The notes below the pieces were generated by a model. It made no database searches and had not been told where the DNA came from. It saw only the letters and a program-made list of their open reading frames with translations. The translations under genes were made by a program, and so were the position numbers. 64,000 nucleotides of DNA from Melanopsichium pennsylvanicum (taxonomy: Eukaryota > Basidiomycota > Ustilaginomycetes > Ustilaginales), in contig OAPG01000003.1 of assembly GCA_900208305.1 (NCBI GenBank), positions 1 to 64,000 of the forward strand, in the 5' to 3' direction. Shown here piece after piece: positions 49,693 through 60,626 of this stretch (positions are counted from its first letter, which is position 1; the number at the start of each line of letters is the position of its first letter).

Positions 49693-51462
49693 CTACCAAG
49701 ACTGGGGACGATTAGTGATACCGCAAATGAGCTCAGCTAATAGCTCGTCACCCGAACCGGACTCAATGATAGCCTGCTGCTTCTTGATCTCTTCCTCTGT
49801 CCTTGCACGTCCACTAGACAATTTCTTACCGAGACGCTGGTTTCGGAAGTAGTGCGAGAGCAGGAAAGCTACATCGAGCGATTGCTCAAAGTTGAGCCTT
49901 GGATCGCAATGACTCTTGTATCCCCTCTCGAGATCCTTTGGCTCCAAACGCATCGAACCTCCAAAGCACTCGGTGACATCCTTGTCTCCCGTCAGCTCGA
50001 GGTGAACACCGCCAAGGTGAAGAGTGGGGAAGTCGGACGAGATAATCTGAAGAAAGGAGAGGATTTCGGAAATGATATCACCGAACGAACGGGTTTTGAG
50101 TGGTTGTGCGTTGGGGTCAGAGGAAGCAGGTGGGTATGGGCTGGTCTGAGTGTTGCCGTGCATGGGATCGCAGAGGAGGATGATGGAATCATTGTGGTTG
50201 CTAGCTGCGATGGCATCGAGCAGAGGTGGGAGATGCGATGCAACCTTGGACGCGCCAAGACGAATGATGACCATGACGCGACCCTTTTCCTTGCCATAAA
50301 CCACTTGAGGTGCACTGCTGGGAGTAGCCCAGCCACTTGTGCGACCAGAGGCAGCAGCTGCTGGAATGGGAACGTCAGGGTTGAGAATGTCGAGAATGTC
50401 GATAAGCTCTTGAGGCTTCATGGAAGGACCCACCTTGATGCCGATAGGGTTGCGAATGGAGGAGAAGAAATCGACGTGCGCACCGTCGAGCTGTCGTGTC
50501 CTGTCACCAAGCCAGATGGTGTGTGCTGACAAATCGTATCGCTCAAAAGCCTCATTGTTCAGATCAGCGCTGTGCAGATCGGAAGAATGAACGTTGCGTG
50601 CAGGGTTGGGGTTGGTCGGTGTGGGCTTGCGTACGAGTCGAGTGAGTGCCTCCTCATATGCCAGCGAGAGACCTTCGTGACTGATAAAGTAGTCGACCGA
50701 GTTGAGAACACTGCTAGACGAGAAGGTGCTAGGATCGGCGCCGATTGTCTTCATAAAGTCGAGTGCGTCTGTCAATGAATCCACGACAGACTCGAATTCG
50801 GCCTGGAGAGCGCTGGACTGTACGTGCTGGAAGGACCACTGGCGAGGAGCGTGCAAATCTGCAAGACCCGAAGCGAGCTCAGATCGAATGTGGTTGAGAG
50901 TGGCGGCAGAATGGAAGTAGGCCTGAAGCAAGCGCTCTGGGTCGGGAATACGTCCGCTAGCAGGCTCGGCACTGAAAGCGTTGATATTGTCCCCGCGGAA
51001 CGACATGATCTCGTGCTTGAAAGCCTCACCTGTGACATGGTCAATCTTGGTGATGATTTCAGTAGGCTTGGAGCGTGGCTTGGCGTACTGACCCGCAATT
51101 CGACCGATACGGACAACGGGTTTGCGAGCACCCCAGATGAGGATGAGACTCATGAGAAGCGAGAGCTTGAGCTTGGCCTGGATTTGTTCCGGGCTGCAGT
51201 AGTCGAAAAGCTCGGCGCAGTCGCCAGTCTGGAGCAAGAACGCACTACCCTCAGCGACGGATGCAAGCTGCGATCGAAGTCGGTCAATTTCGCTGGGCGA
51301 GACAAGACCTGGTAGGCACTCGATTCTCGACATGACGGATTGAAAAGCTTGTTGAGAAGGGTAGTCGACTTGTTGAGCCTCCTTTTTGCTCTTCCAGGTA
51401 GGGTTGGCATGATACTGGCGTGCAGACGCCGAAGCGGCTGCGATTGTGGATGCCGATGACAT
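49693..51462 (-). CDS. Class II (plant-type) DAHP synthase
   Basis: I take ATG 51462 (MSSASTIAAA); an upstream in-frame ATG at 51507 would add a hydrophobic 15-residue stretch that could act in targeting. 589 residues. The class II signature is clear: WKSKKEAQQVDYP, LLQTGDCAELFDYC, KPVVRIGRIAGQYAKPRS, SFRGDNINAF, YFHSAATLNHIR, SHEGLSLAYEEALTR, HTIWLGDRTRQLDGAHVDFFSSIRNPIGIKVGPS, LCDPMHGNT and LTGDKDVTECFGG. It condenses erythrose-4-phosphate and phosphoenolpyruvate, the first step of the shikimate pathway to aromatic amino acids. Class II enzymes differ from the AroG type found in yeast. A divergent promoter is shared with the ITPase gene. Confidence 0.94.
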   Translation of the reverse strand: MSSASTIAAASASARQYHANPTWKSKKEAQQVDYPSQQAFQSVMSRIECLPGLVSPSEIDRLRSQLASVAEGSAFLLQTGDCAELFDYCSPEQIQAKLKLSLLMSLILIWGARKPVVRIGRIAGQYAKPRSKPTEIITKIDHVTGEAFKHEIMSFRGDNINAFSAEPASGRIPDPERLLQAYFHSAATLNHIRSELASGLADLHAPRQWSFQHVQSSALQAEFESVVDSLTDALDFMKTIGADPSTFSSSSVLNSVDYFISHEGLSLAYEEALTRLVRKPTPTNPNPARNVHSSDLHSADLNNEAFERYDLSAHTIWLGDRTRQLDGAHVDFFSSIRNPIGIKVGPSMKPQELIDILDILNPDVPIPAAAASGRTSGWATPSSAPQVVYGKEKGRVMVIIRLGASKVASHLPPLLDAIAASNHNDSIILLCDPMHGNTQTSPYPPASSDPNAQPLKTRSFGDIISEILSFLQIISSDFPTLHLGGVHLELTGDKDVTECFGGSMRLEPKDLERGYKSHCDPRLNFEQSLDVAFLLSHYFRNQRLGKKLSSGRARTEEEIKKQQAIIESGSGDELLAELICGITNRPQSW

Positions 51463-52015
51463 TGGTATGATCAGGAGCAAAAGCAGGTGATGGTAGTGTA
51501 AGGACAAGCGATGGACTGTGAAACCTTGTATTGTTGGCTTACATCAACGAGTCATGGTCAATTAACAAAGTTCGACTTCGAAAAGAAAAAGGTTCCAAAG
51601 CGGTTGTTGTACAAGCATTTCCGGGTTATGGTTAGAAATGTTTGTGCGCTTTCAGGGTCTGAGCGAAGAATTCTAACCCTATGGTTTTAAAATTTGTTAT
51701 AATTTTTTTTTTTTTTTTTTTCTTTTCTTCGTCTTGGAAGAGCAGAGTTGAATGATTTTGAACCTTTAAATCCGATCATTTGCCGGCATCCTTTTATTCG
51801 GAATTGTTAGAGCGGGTACTGAATTTTTCTTGGTGATGAGAGTGTTAGAACGACAAAAAGTTGAGTTTCAGAGGTATTCGGCAACAAAATTTGACTGGAC
51901 AAAGTCGAAGCCGAAATCGGAAGGACAAAAGAGCTTCTTGTTGTGTCTTCCTAACTTCTTATTGCACTCAGACATCAATCCGCAAATATCCTGTACAAAA
52001 AGGCCTCGACTCACA
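51463..52015. promoter_or_regulatory. Bidirectional promoter region, DAHP synthase / ITPase
   Basis: About 550 bp with a T-rich run at 51703-51730. The ITPase frame is open back to 51830, but the protein family starts at 52016. No motif recognised. Confidence 0.45.
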
Positions 52016-52603
52016 ATGTCCAAATCGACACTCACCTTTGTCACAGGCAACGCAAACAAGCTTCGCGAGGTCCAACAGATCTTTGCGCTCTCGCCCAACT
52101 TTCCCTACGAGCTCATTAACAAGGACCTCGATCTTCCCGAGATCCAGGGAACTACCCGCGATGTAGCTCAAGCCAAGTGCTCCGCCGCAGCCAAAGCGCT
52201 AGGCGGTCCATGCATCACTGAAGATACCGCGCTTGGCTTTCACGCACTCGGAGGTCTGCCAGGACCGTACATCAAGGATTTCATGAAGACGATCGGCCAC
52301 GATGGGCTCAACAAGATGCTCGATGGATTCGAGGACCGCACTGCTTCGGCCATTTGCACTTTCGCCTACTGCGCTGGACCTGAAGAGCCGGTTCAGCTGT
52401 TTGAAGGCAAGACTGAGGGTCTTATCGTTCCTGCTCGTGGTCCTACATATTTTGGTTGGGATCCCATTCTCGAGATCAAGGGTACTGGGCTCACGTACGC
52501 CGAGATGGATCCTAAGCAGAAAAACACGCTCTCGCACAGGTACAAGGCTCTCGCTTTGCTGCAAGAGTACCTCGTCAGCCTCAGCGAGAAGCAACGATCG
52601 TAG
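52016..52603 (+). CDS. HAM1: Inosine triphosphate pyrophosphatase (HAM1/ITPA)
   Basis: ATG 52016 gives 195 residues, the family length, beginning with the canonical [13 protein letters not shown]. Further motifs: [27 protein letters not shown] (catalytic acidic and substrate-binding residues), FYWGWDPIF-type [31 protein letters not shown]. It hydrolyses ITP, dITP and XTP to monophosphates, keeping deaminated purines out of RNA and DNA; cytosolic homodimer. Single exon. The upstream open frame (from 51830) is leader, not protein, by comparison with the family. Confidence 0.95.
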   Translation: MSKSTLTFVTGNANKLREVQQIFALSPNFPYELINKDLDLPEIQGTTRDVAQAKCSAAAKALGGPCITEDTALGFHALGGLPGPYIKDFMKTIGHDGLNKMLDGFEDRTASAICTFAYCAGPEEPVQLFEGKTEGLIVPARGPTYFGWDPILEIKGTGLTYAEMDPKQKNTLSHRYKALALLQEYLVSLSEKQRS

Positions 52604-52854
52604 GACCGCTTCGCAATTTGTGACGCGCCATAGCATGGAATTACACGTGTCTTGGAAACCATTCAAGCGCACGATCAGTCGAAAGCATGCAAAACTCGGC
52701 CTGAGGCAAAGGGCGGTTAGAATCGTAATCATTGCAGGTATAAATGCATAAAAGGGAACATAAGAATGTACAGAGAAATCGAAACGATCGAGCGAATTGC
52801 TCACAGACTGAGGATGGCGAGGTTTGAGCCGGCGTTGCTGAGCGCCTTGACATT

Positions 52855-53388
52855 CTAGACAAGACCAGTGGAAAGGTCTGGTAGGGCAACAGCGAAAGGG
52901 GCGGTACCGGTTGCGAGCTGGACGCCAGCAAAGTCGCGAAAGGTCCTTGAATAAGCGAGTTCCTTTGCAAGATCGCCGACACCATTCGAAGCAGGAAGTG
53001 GAGCGAACTGAAGGGTGCTGAGCACACCAAAAGCATTGCCTACCTTGTCCATGAAGCCGCTTCCACTGTCACCGGGGATACCGGGAGATACAGTGCCAAC
53101 GCTGTGCGACCACCCGTCACCCTGATCCTGCATGTTGACGCCGCACTTGGGGCTCAGCAAGCTGACGCCTTGACGAAGGATCGAATTGCCGCATGCATCA
53201 ATGGTGAGCAAGCCGCACTGCAAGCTGAGCAAAGTACCGCAAACTTGGTACGACCAGGTCGCTGTCATTCGAGCAAGCTCTGCATGAACGATTAGCGAAC
53301 GAGTTTTTAGTCGCAACCGAAGCCGTGGTCGCTGCTCATTGATGCAAGTGCGCAAAAAGGTCTTCTGAATCGAGCTCCGACTTGACAT
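52855..53388 (-). pseudogene. C-terminal relic of a fungal trypsin-like serine protease
   Basis: The frame from 53388 encodes, after about 60 unrelated residues, ILRQGVSLLSPKCGVN, GDGWSHSVGTVSPGIPGDSGSGFMD and LSTLQFAPLPASNGVGDLAKELAY. This is the C-terminal half of a fungal S1-like secreted protein, with the GDSGSG catalytic-serine motif. The parts carrying signal peptide and catalytic His and Asp are not found upstream to 54.1 kb, so it looks 5'-truncated. The first 60 residues may come from fused non-coding DNA. It could instead be the last exon of a gene whose other exons I do not recognise. Confidence 0.55.
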
Positions 53389-53389
53389 T

Positions 53390-54147
53390 TTGACTCTTTG
53401 TTTGCCATATCATGGGCTGAATGCTTCAGATAGTGCGAGCGAATCATTGCAAGCCTTTGCAGTAGACTCGAGCTCGAGCCTGTTTTTATTACACCCTTGT
53501 CTTGAAAGTATTTGCTAAAGATTTCAGCCGTTCTGTAAGCATTAGCTGCTGCGACTGAATGAAAAGAGGGTTGATGATCACAGTAGTGGTTGCCCAAGTG
53601 AATCACAATATTTTGTGGTTGAGTTGAACAAAAGTTCACCCGATGAATCGGGACTAAAATCAATACATCTGCAGATCTCGGTGAATTAGCCGACCGCGAT
53701 TGCATGTTTGGACCCTTTTTTTATGTTTGCCACCAAAAGCTGAAATTTCATTTTCGTCTGTCAATTGATTTTAGCATTCGACACTTTTCTGGTGTTAGTT
53801 CGACCAAAGGGGAATGACTTCTCGAGATCCATCTCTTGATCGTCCTATCTTTCCGTCAACAACCACCATCACCATCACCGTCACCACTACCGTCATCTAG
53901 CCTCAACCCTACGTGCCACGATCAGATGAAGGACTAACCAAACAGCTCAAATTGCAACGAGTCAAAACCACATTGAAACTTACAACACGGCGAATGCGCT
54001 AAAGTCGCTCACAACGATTCACAAGGCAGACCGCCCATCTCCGCGCTCTAACTGCTCATCAATTGTGCGTTCGCTCTGAGCATAATCGCACTAGACGCAG
54101 AAGGCACAAACTGCACTAGTGCTTCTACCCGATCTCGCCATCCAAAG
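53390..54147. other. Intergenic
   Basis: About 750 bp. A frame at 53307-53705 (-) has no domain. The segment 53840-54060 is rich in ACC/ATC triplets (CACCATCACCATCACC) and probably belongs to the promoter and leader of the arrestin-like gene. Confidence 0.45.
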
Positions 54148-56025
54148 ATGGATCTCAAAATCCTTAGCACCACCGTCAATGACGTCTTTCTCAGCCCACA
54201 GGTGCGATCGGAGAACGAGACTGCAGAGGATCACGAGCCGGCCAACGTTCAGTTCATTATACAGCTCAGTATTCCGGCCAAGTGCACTCCTCCATCGAAA
54301 CTTGTCAGTCTCTCGGCAAGTCTCATCGGCTATGAGTCCATCGGCTTCCCAAAAGGCGGCTTTGAACAAAACCAACCCTATTATAACAAGAAGAGCATCG
54401 ATTCCGCCGCTGATCTCAAACTAGAAGCTGGCTCGATATATCAATTCGAGGTATCTTTCAGTGTGGATCATAGCACTGCCCCTTATCAGCGAAGCAAGTA
54501 CGGTAGACACCACCAAAAAGTTCAAGTCAAAGCCACCTTTCCTGCACTTTTTGGAAAGAAGACGTTGATGGCAGAGAAGAACCTCTTTTTCATTCAGACG
54601 GTTGCCAACACTGGATTTCTACCATACTACCATGTGCATCGATCGGCCGAAGAGGCTTTGGGTCCCATCTTCCTCGGCGTGCGAACACAGCACTTGACCG
54701 TCGGTGGCTACCTGCGCATCACCTTTTCTCTCGACAGCCCCAGTCCAACTCTGCAACTGCATTCCCTCAAACTATCACTGTTGCAGCAGACAACCCTCAA
54801 GTCTCGTGTGCGTCGCAACTACGTCGAATCTCCACCATCCGAGCGCTTTGATTTCTTCGAAGTCGGTCCGGAAGAGCTTCAAAAATGTCTTCCCGGCTCG
54901 ACTGATGATGGCGGTCTCGACGGATTGCTCGCATTGGCGAAAGAACAACAGCAGCAGCAGTCGGATGAGGCTGCCAGATCAAGCCACCCTACGGCTTACT
55001 CGGCCCTTCAGCTGGGACAGTGCAACTGGATCGCACGCATTCCCAACGATTCTGAAGCGCGCGCATCTACTATACCAGGCAGCGACTGCGCCATCCAAAT
55101 GGCACATGCTCTCGAACTCACCATTCGGTACTCGGATCCGTCGCTCTGCAATGCCGAGGTGCGCACGTATCGCGCATCGTGGGGCCTAATTTTGCCTTCA
55201 TGCGCTTGTAGGTGGCAGAACATGCGTCTTCCCTCGTATACTCCTGAGGATGCTAATCCCGTCCCCAAGGTCTCTCGCGACTTCTGGGCAGGTCGCAACG
55301 AACACGAATCCTTCACACAGTGCGTATGCGGTGAAGACCTCGAACATCTTCTCGAAATGGAACGGCAAGCAGCATCCGAGAGCGAAATACAAGCTTCGTC
55401 GGAACTTTGGCGCGAAATGCTCAGCCATCGCCTGCAGCAACGTATGCTACGCAATGGATTCGGACAACGCAGCCCAAGCTCTTCTTGCTCCCCCGCAAGG
55501 TCGAGACTCGTATCTCGCAGGGGCAGTATGGAAGACGTATCCTGCCCTCCTAGTTCGACGTCCACTTCTTCCGCAAGCCGAGATCGGGGTCGACCACGAG
55601 GCCGAGCGACACCTCCTCATCCTATTTCACGGTCCAATACGGATGATGGTGTGCGTTTCGGTCTGATCGAAGCGGAGGATGAGATTGAATTCGAGATGCA
55701 AGCTCGTGAAGTGTTGCGTGATCTCAATCTGGATGAGCAGGATTATCAACGAGAGTGGGAGAAGTTGAGCGAGATGAGGCAACTTAGGAATAAGGCTAGG
55801 AATGAGTATACTTATGTACCTTCTTCGCCAAGGGAAATCGGGGAGAGACGTCACAGGTCATTATCTGTTAATCCAGCTCTAAAATTCTTTCAGAAAAGAT
55901 CGGCGAGCAGTGCTCCTAGTAGGAACAACAGTAGGCCAGCTAGTCCACCACCTCTAACAACAGCAGTGGAGGATAGTATAGCCGAGATGGGGCTTGGAGA
56001 AGAACCAAAAGGACGAGGAGGATGA
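54148..56025 (+). CDS. Arrestin-like (alpha-arrestin related) protein
   Basis: 625 residues, single exon. The first 390 residues have the beta-sandwich pattern of arrestins: ANVQFIIQLSIPAKCTPPSKLVSLSASLIGYES, YQFEVSFSVDHSTAPYQRSKYGRHHQKVQVKATF, GGYLRITFSLDSPSPTLQLHSLKLSLLQQT, and later YSDPSLCNAEVRTYRASWGLILPSCACRW. A disordered Ser/Arg-rich tail (about 430-625) follows, with an acidic helix EEDEIEFEMQAREVLRDLNLDEQDY. Alpha-arrestins link ubiquitin ligases to membrane transporters for endocytosis; PY motifs (PPxY) are not obvious here, so the partner is uncertain. Assignment is by fold pattern only. Confidence 0.6.
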   Translation: MDLKILSTTVNDVFLSPQVRSENETAEDHEPANVQFIIQLSIPAKCTPPSKLVSLSASLIGYESIGFPKGGFEQNQPYYNKKSIDSAADLKLEAGSIYQFEVSFSVDHSTAPYQRSKYGRHHQKVQVKATFPALFGKKTLMAEKNLFFIQTVANTGFLPYYHVHRSAEEALGPIFLGVRTQHLTVGGYLRITFSLDSPSPTLQLHSLKLSLLQQTTLKSRVRRNYVESPPSERFDFFEVGPEELQKCLPGSTDDGGLDGLLALAKEQQQQQSDEAARSSHPTAYSALQLGQCNWIARIPNDSEARASTIPGSDCAIQMAHALELTIRYSDPSLCNAEVRTYRASWGLILPSCACRWQNMRLPSYTPEDANPVPKVSRDFWAGRNEHESFTQCVCGEDLEHLLEMERQAASESEIQASSELWREMLSHRLQQRMLRNGFGQRSPSSSCSPARSRLVSRRGSMEDVSCPPSSTSTSSASRDRGRPRGRATPPHPISRSNTDDGVRFGLIEAEDEIEFEMQAREVLRDLNLDEQDYQREWEKLSEMRQLRNKARNEYTYVPSSPREIGERRHRSLSVNPALKFFQKRSASSAPSRNNSRPASPPPLTTAVEDSIAEMGLGEEPKGRGG

Positions 56026-56256
56026 TGCGATTGAAGGGATAAATTGAAGACAGGCTCTTGTATTTGTATACCGCAATAGACTTAGGTCACAGCACGACAC
56101 GAACTGAATGGTGATTGTAGTCTTGTTCAGAATCAAAGTGCTGTGATTCACTCGAACGAGAACGAGAAAGTGAAAGTGACATTGGGCCATTGCACGAAAG
56201 GTGTGTGATTTGAAAGAGAGGTTGGAATTAAGAGGGGAGAAAGGATACTGTTTGAG
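56026..56256. other. Intergenic between convergent genes
   Basis: About 230 bp between the arrestin-like stop and the DUF3074 protein stop. No gene recognised. Confidence 0.5.
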
Positions 56257-57251
56257 TTATTCGTCCGCAGGCGGATGATCGACCTTGTACTTTTTGGCCC
56301 AACCTATAAAGGCTGGGACATCGTGCGCGATTTCGCCAGGCATTGCCATTTCCTGCATCATGGTTGGGATCCTACCCCTTGTATCGGATTGAACGGCCAT
56401 TTTCCAGTTCACCACTTCAGGCTTAGCGTCGGTGTATTGACTTTGTTTGGGTGCGGGACCTTCGTAAATAGCCTCGAAGGATGAATATACTGCGCGAACT
56501 TTGGGCGCGGTCTGTGGATGGTCAGGGTGGGAAACGGGAAATTGGAGCACAACGAGCGATCGATATTCTGGTTCATTCGAGCAAGTGGGTGGAATTAGGG
56601 TGCGAGAAGGATCACGTATCCAAGCCAATGTTGCCTGTTCGTGATCTTGAGAGTATGGTTGTGGATGCGGTGGTAGATCAATAGTAAGCAGCATCTGAAC
56701 AAAATCTCTATCCGATGTCACGATAGGAAGCTTGTCTGAACAAACTCGAAAAGGTACCATAAACCCACTATGATCAGTCAACATTCAACTTTATTCTTTA
56801 CATTGACGAGTCAAGTGTGATGGTAACAGTTTGTAAACTTACAAGAATTGTGCCAGATCTCAGCCTCATCCTCTTTGACCTTGGCTGCGCATTCTGTCAA
56901 CACAACGTCTTCAATGTATTCCTTTTCGTATATTGAATGTTGAAATCGGATGTACCTTCTAAAGTCGTCGTAAGTCAATCCGCAATCGGGTCCATGGCTT
57001 GATTCTCGCAAATGCCAAGCCTTTTTGCCGAGCTTTTTGACTTGACTGGGTAGCACTTTGCATCGAACTGGACCACCAACGGGGCTCTTGAAGGATTTGG
57101 TTTTTTTCCATTCTGGTGTAGCGCGGATAAAAGAGAATGCAGACGTGATGTAATGCGAGATAAAAGAGGCGTACTCGGGTGTATCTGCGGTTGGGATGGA
57201 TGAGAATGGTATTTCGAGGGCTGCAAAGGGGGCAAAAGTTGCTTTGGTCAT
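56257..57251 (-). CDS. DUF3074 (START-like) domain protein
   Basis: Two exons on the - strand, exon 1 from ATG 57251 to about 56840 and exon 2 from 56767 to 56257; about 307 residues. The pattern fits the fungal DUF3074 family, a START-like lipid-binding fold: GLTYDDFRRYIRFQHSIYEKEYI, EDEAEIW, then LPIVTSDRDFVQMLL, and a second half with EYRSLVVLQFPVSHPD, VRAVYSSFEAI, VNWKMAVQSDTRGRIPTMMQE. The intron looks like GTAAGT...CATAG, but that pair leaves the frame off by one. Using GTTTAC four bases later restores it. Either that site is used or there is a 1-nt error or lesion. Molecular function of DUF3074 is not established. Confidence 0.65.
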
Positions 57252-60200
57252 TCTGAATTACTTTTTTTTATCGAGAGGTATGATCGGGAAACCGAGTCTC
57301 TCTATGCTTTGCGATTATGGGTATAGATGGGATGGTGATAAAGATGATGGAACAGATTGCAGCGGCAGGGAGAGAGTGTGATATGCGCCAGGGCCGCGCA
57401 TTAAGTAACGCACTCCTGTCGAGGGAAGGGGAGCACCTGCGTCGTCGCCGTCGTAGAATTCTTTGGTCGAAATGCCAAGCGAGGCCAATCCAGACAACCT
57501 CGGCTGCCGATTACCTTGTTGCCTCACTCTGTAGTGTATGCGCTCAGCCAAACACGGCATTTTGGACCGGCGGTTGAACAAAACGCTGATTTGTACCTTT
57601 GGACCCTTTTTGACTCAAAGTCGGTCGAATCATGCTTCGTTATGCATGTTCGCTGCGACTTTAACAGCCAATGTTGAGGGCTGTCAACGGGACGCAGATG
57701 GAGCACGTCAGGCGTCCGCTAAGCATGATTCAATAGACCAAAAATCCTTTCAGAGTCTTACAAAGGAGCTACCGAAGACAAGATTGGCATTCTATCGAGC
57801 GTTGTGGACGACGCTGGGTCTTAGGAGAGATACAAAGAGTGAGGGCTTCGTTGTAAGTGGCGGAATGGAAGCATTTTGCTCGCAAAACTTGTACAAGTGG
57901 AAATGTGATGAGGAGAAATCGAGCCAATCGAGTCAGTGCCAATGGCCTGAACAAATAGACAGCGTACCTTCTCCTGATCGCTTTCGCACTTTGTCAATTG
58001 CCAGAGTACGAAACACAACTTCAGCAAATCCTAGCATGAGGCTGCACATTGCGAAATTGGCGTAGGAATTGGTGCGCATGCAGCAGAATGCTTAACAGCA
58101 AGGGAAAGACTTGTCTCAAGCGCCTGATCCAGTGCCTCTGTATTGCTCACAATACGCTCAACAGGGCTTGTGAGCTCGCGATCAGGAAATGGCATACTTG
58201 GAGCTTCACGAGCTCTGCACACATCTCAAGGCGAGCCGGACAAGACTCTCAAAATCTGCTTGTTATTTATGCCTTGTGAAGATCCGCTTTGTCGTGCACA
58301 CCAATCACAATGTGCTCTAGGAGAGACTCTGAGCGGGGTTTGCAATGAGAACAAGAAGCAGAATTGGGAGGTTGATCATCTGAGGTAGCTGATAGCGTAC
58401 TTGATCAGCAAAAGGCAAGCACAAGTTCTGTCGAAGCTCATAATCAGCCCATTCTTGTTGTAATAAGGTCATTGAAACACCTTACTCTTTATTCACTGCA
58501 TTTGTACGCATCTTTCAGCGGCTTTCAAGAACAACTCTGTTCCGATGTAGTATGGTTCCAATGTAAAAAAATGGTTCGCATGTAGTATGGTTCCCGTGTA
58601 GTATGAACTCCGACACGTTGGCGTTTTCTGCCTGTGAGCAGATACTGCAGATACGGAGGAGAAAGTTGATTGGTCACGCTTGAGAGAGACATCTTGGGCT
58701 TATGATGCCATCTGTCAGCCTAGAGCGGCTGCGCCAAGGCAATTTGATTGAATATCGTGGCACATCAACAGCCATTCGGTTAGCATGTGAGGATGATTAA
58801 AATTTGATTCTCTGACGTTGAATCCGACATTGGCTCCCATGCAAATCCAAACTCAGGAGACGCACAAGATACACACGCTGGTTTATTAATGATCAAGCAC
58901 AACTTTAGTCAAAATTTACAGTATTGTAATTTGCTTAATGAAAACTTTCTATACGAAAAAGAAGTGATCTTAATGTGGCCAATCTAGTAAAGGTAAAGTG
59001 ATTTAAATTTACGTACAGCGCTGTATACCGTATTTACGGTAATGTATTTCGATTTACCATACTGTGCAGATCGAGTGAGATTTCCGAAATCTCACCTTGG
59101 ATTGGTGGCAGAGGAGACACTTTAAATATAGTTTGAAATCTTGATGGGAATGAAGCTCCTTGCTTTTCCCGGCCGAACCTTGCATGTCAATTCCTTTAAT
59201 TCTCTTATTATGCTCAACACAACACCTCAGCCACTGCTCATGTTTCACAGGCAGTCGAGTCTGTACAGGTCATGTCTGGCCGATGACAAGATTTCATTTC
59301 TTGTGTACTGTATTGTATAGTAGTGTATATGTGGCGGATCATGTGCTTTGCTGCTTGCTTGGCAATGCTCAACCTCACTTGATTCCCTTTCCGACTTTCA
59401 TCCATTCCCATCATGGCTTGACCAAACGCCACCGAACCCCGACACAAGTCCAGATTTCATCTCCGTCCTTCTCAAATGATCTCAGTACTGTTCTTTTCGT
59501 CTTTCCCGTCCTTGATCGTCTTCTATCCCGCCTCTCCTTTTTGTTTCAGCCCATACCATCATTAGCTTTGCTGGCCAAGTCTCAGCCAAATATGTATGTT
59601 TTGACACAACAATGGACCACCAAATCCCGTCCGCGAGAACAAAAAGGGCGTGAGCACGTCAAGTCAGTAAACCACATTCCCTCAACACACTCAAAGTGAG
59701 CTCAAAACCAATCTCTAGCCGAGACTGCCACGCGGGGCGAAACACAGTTGTCCTGCATGGAATCTGCCTCCCATCACCTTCTTCCGCCTCTTGCGTGTGC
59801 CTCGGCCAACACCATGTTCTCGCCCCTTGCTACGATTTCTTGGCTTATCTGTGTGATTCCCTCGATACCACGCTGAAATCTCCCTTGATGCTCCTCCCTC
59901 TGGTCTCCAAGCCTCTCCGCTCATCCTTTCGATCCGCAACCTTCCTGCCACGACCACGCTCCCCACCCTATCTCTTTCCCTTTGCTCATCAGCTTTTCCG
60001 ATTTTATCGTTCCCGCCCGTCCCCAATCTGCAGGCGCCAGTTCACAACAGCGTTCCACATGTCACTTCCCTGCCTCCTCGTGTCCGCACTCTAAGTCAAA
60101 CCTCTCTACTTTGCGCCCTTGAACGCCAGTATCCCATCACTATCAATCAGTCGTCCATTCCGCGAAACCGACTCCCTCGCTTACAATACCCCATCTGTCA

Positions 60201-60626
60201 CTTTGACACTCGACCTGGTCCCTACCAACTTACTATCCCAAATCACTTTGTATGAGATCACCATTCGCTTCGCTCTTCACCATCACTCACTCTGCCATCA
60301 TCCCTATCTCGTTCATCTAGACGCTCTTTACTTCATCAATCTGACGTCTCGCAACTTCTCGCATACAATTCTTGCTTCGTCACCACTGGGCGCCTCTTGA
60401 CTCTCTAACTACTCATAACAGCATAAGCACACACACACCTGTATACCCACTCGCACAGACCTGACTCGGCATTCAACCCCAAGCCTTTCTCCTCTAAGCG
60501 CATCACTCAAGGTCTCATCTCATCATGTCTTGTTCCTAGATCTTCTCATCACCCGACTGATCATCATCTGCGAAAGTGTACCCGCTTTGACTGCGAGTAG
60601 CACGACTCGTACTCCTCTTCTCTGAC
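57252..60626. other. Long intergenic region, 3.4 kb
   Basis: The largest gene-free stretch outside the repeats. Frames at 57538-58065 and 59160-59699 have no domains. Near 58550-58610 a GTAGTATGGTTC unit repeats two to three times. From 58860 to 59060 the DNA is AT-rich. From about 59380 to 60626 the + strand is strongly pyrimidine-rich, consistent with a long promoter and 5' leader of the Rax1-like gene. No tRNA or other RNA gene recognised. Confidence 0.5.

Noticed and set aside
57538..58065. 175-codon open frame in the long intergenic region
   Set aside because: No recognisable domain and unconvincing composition.
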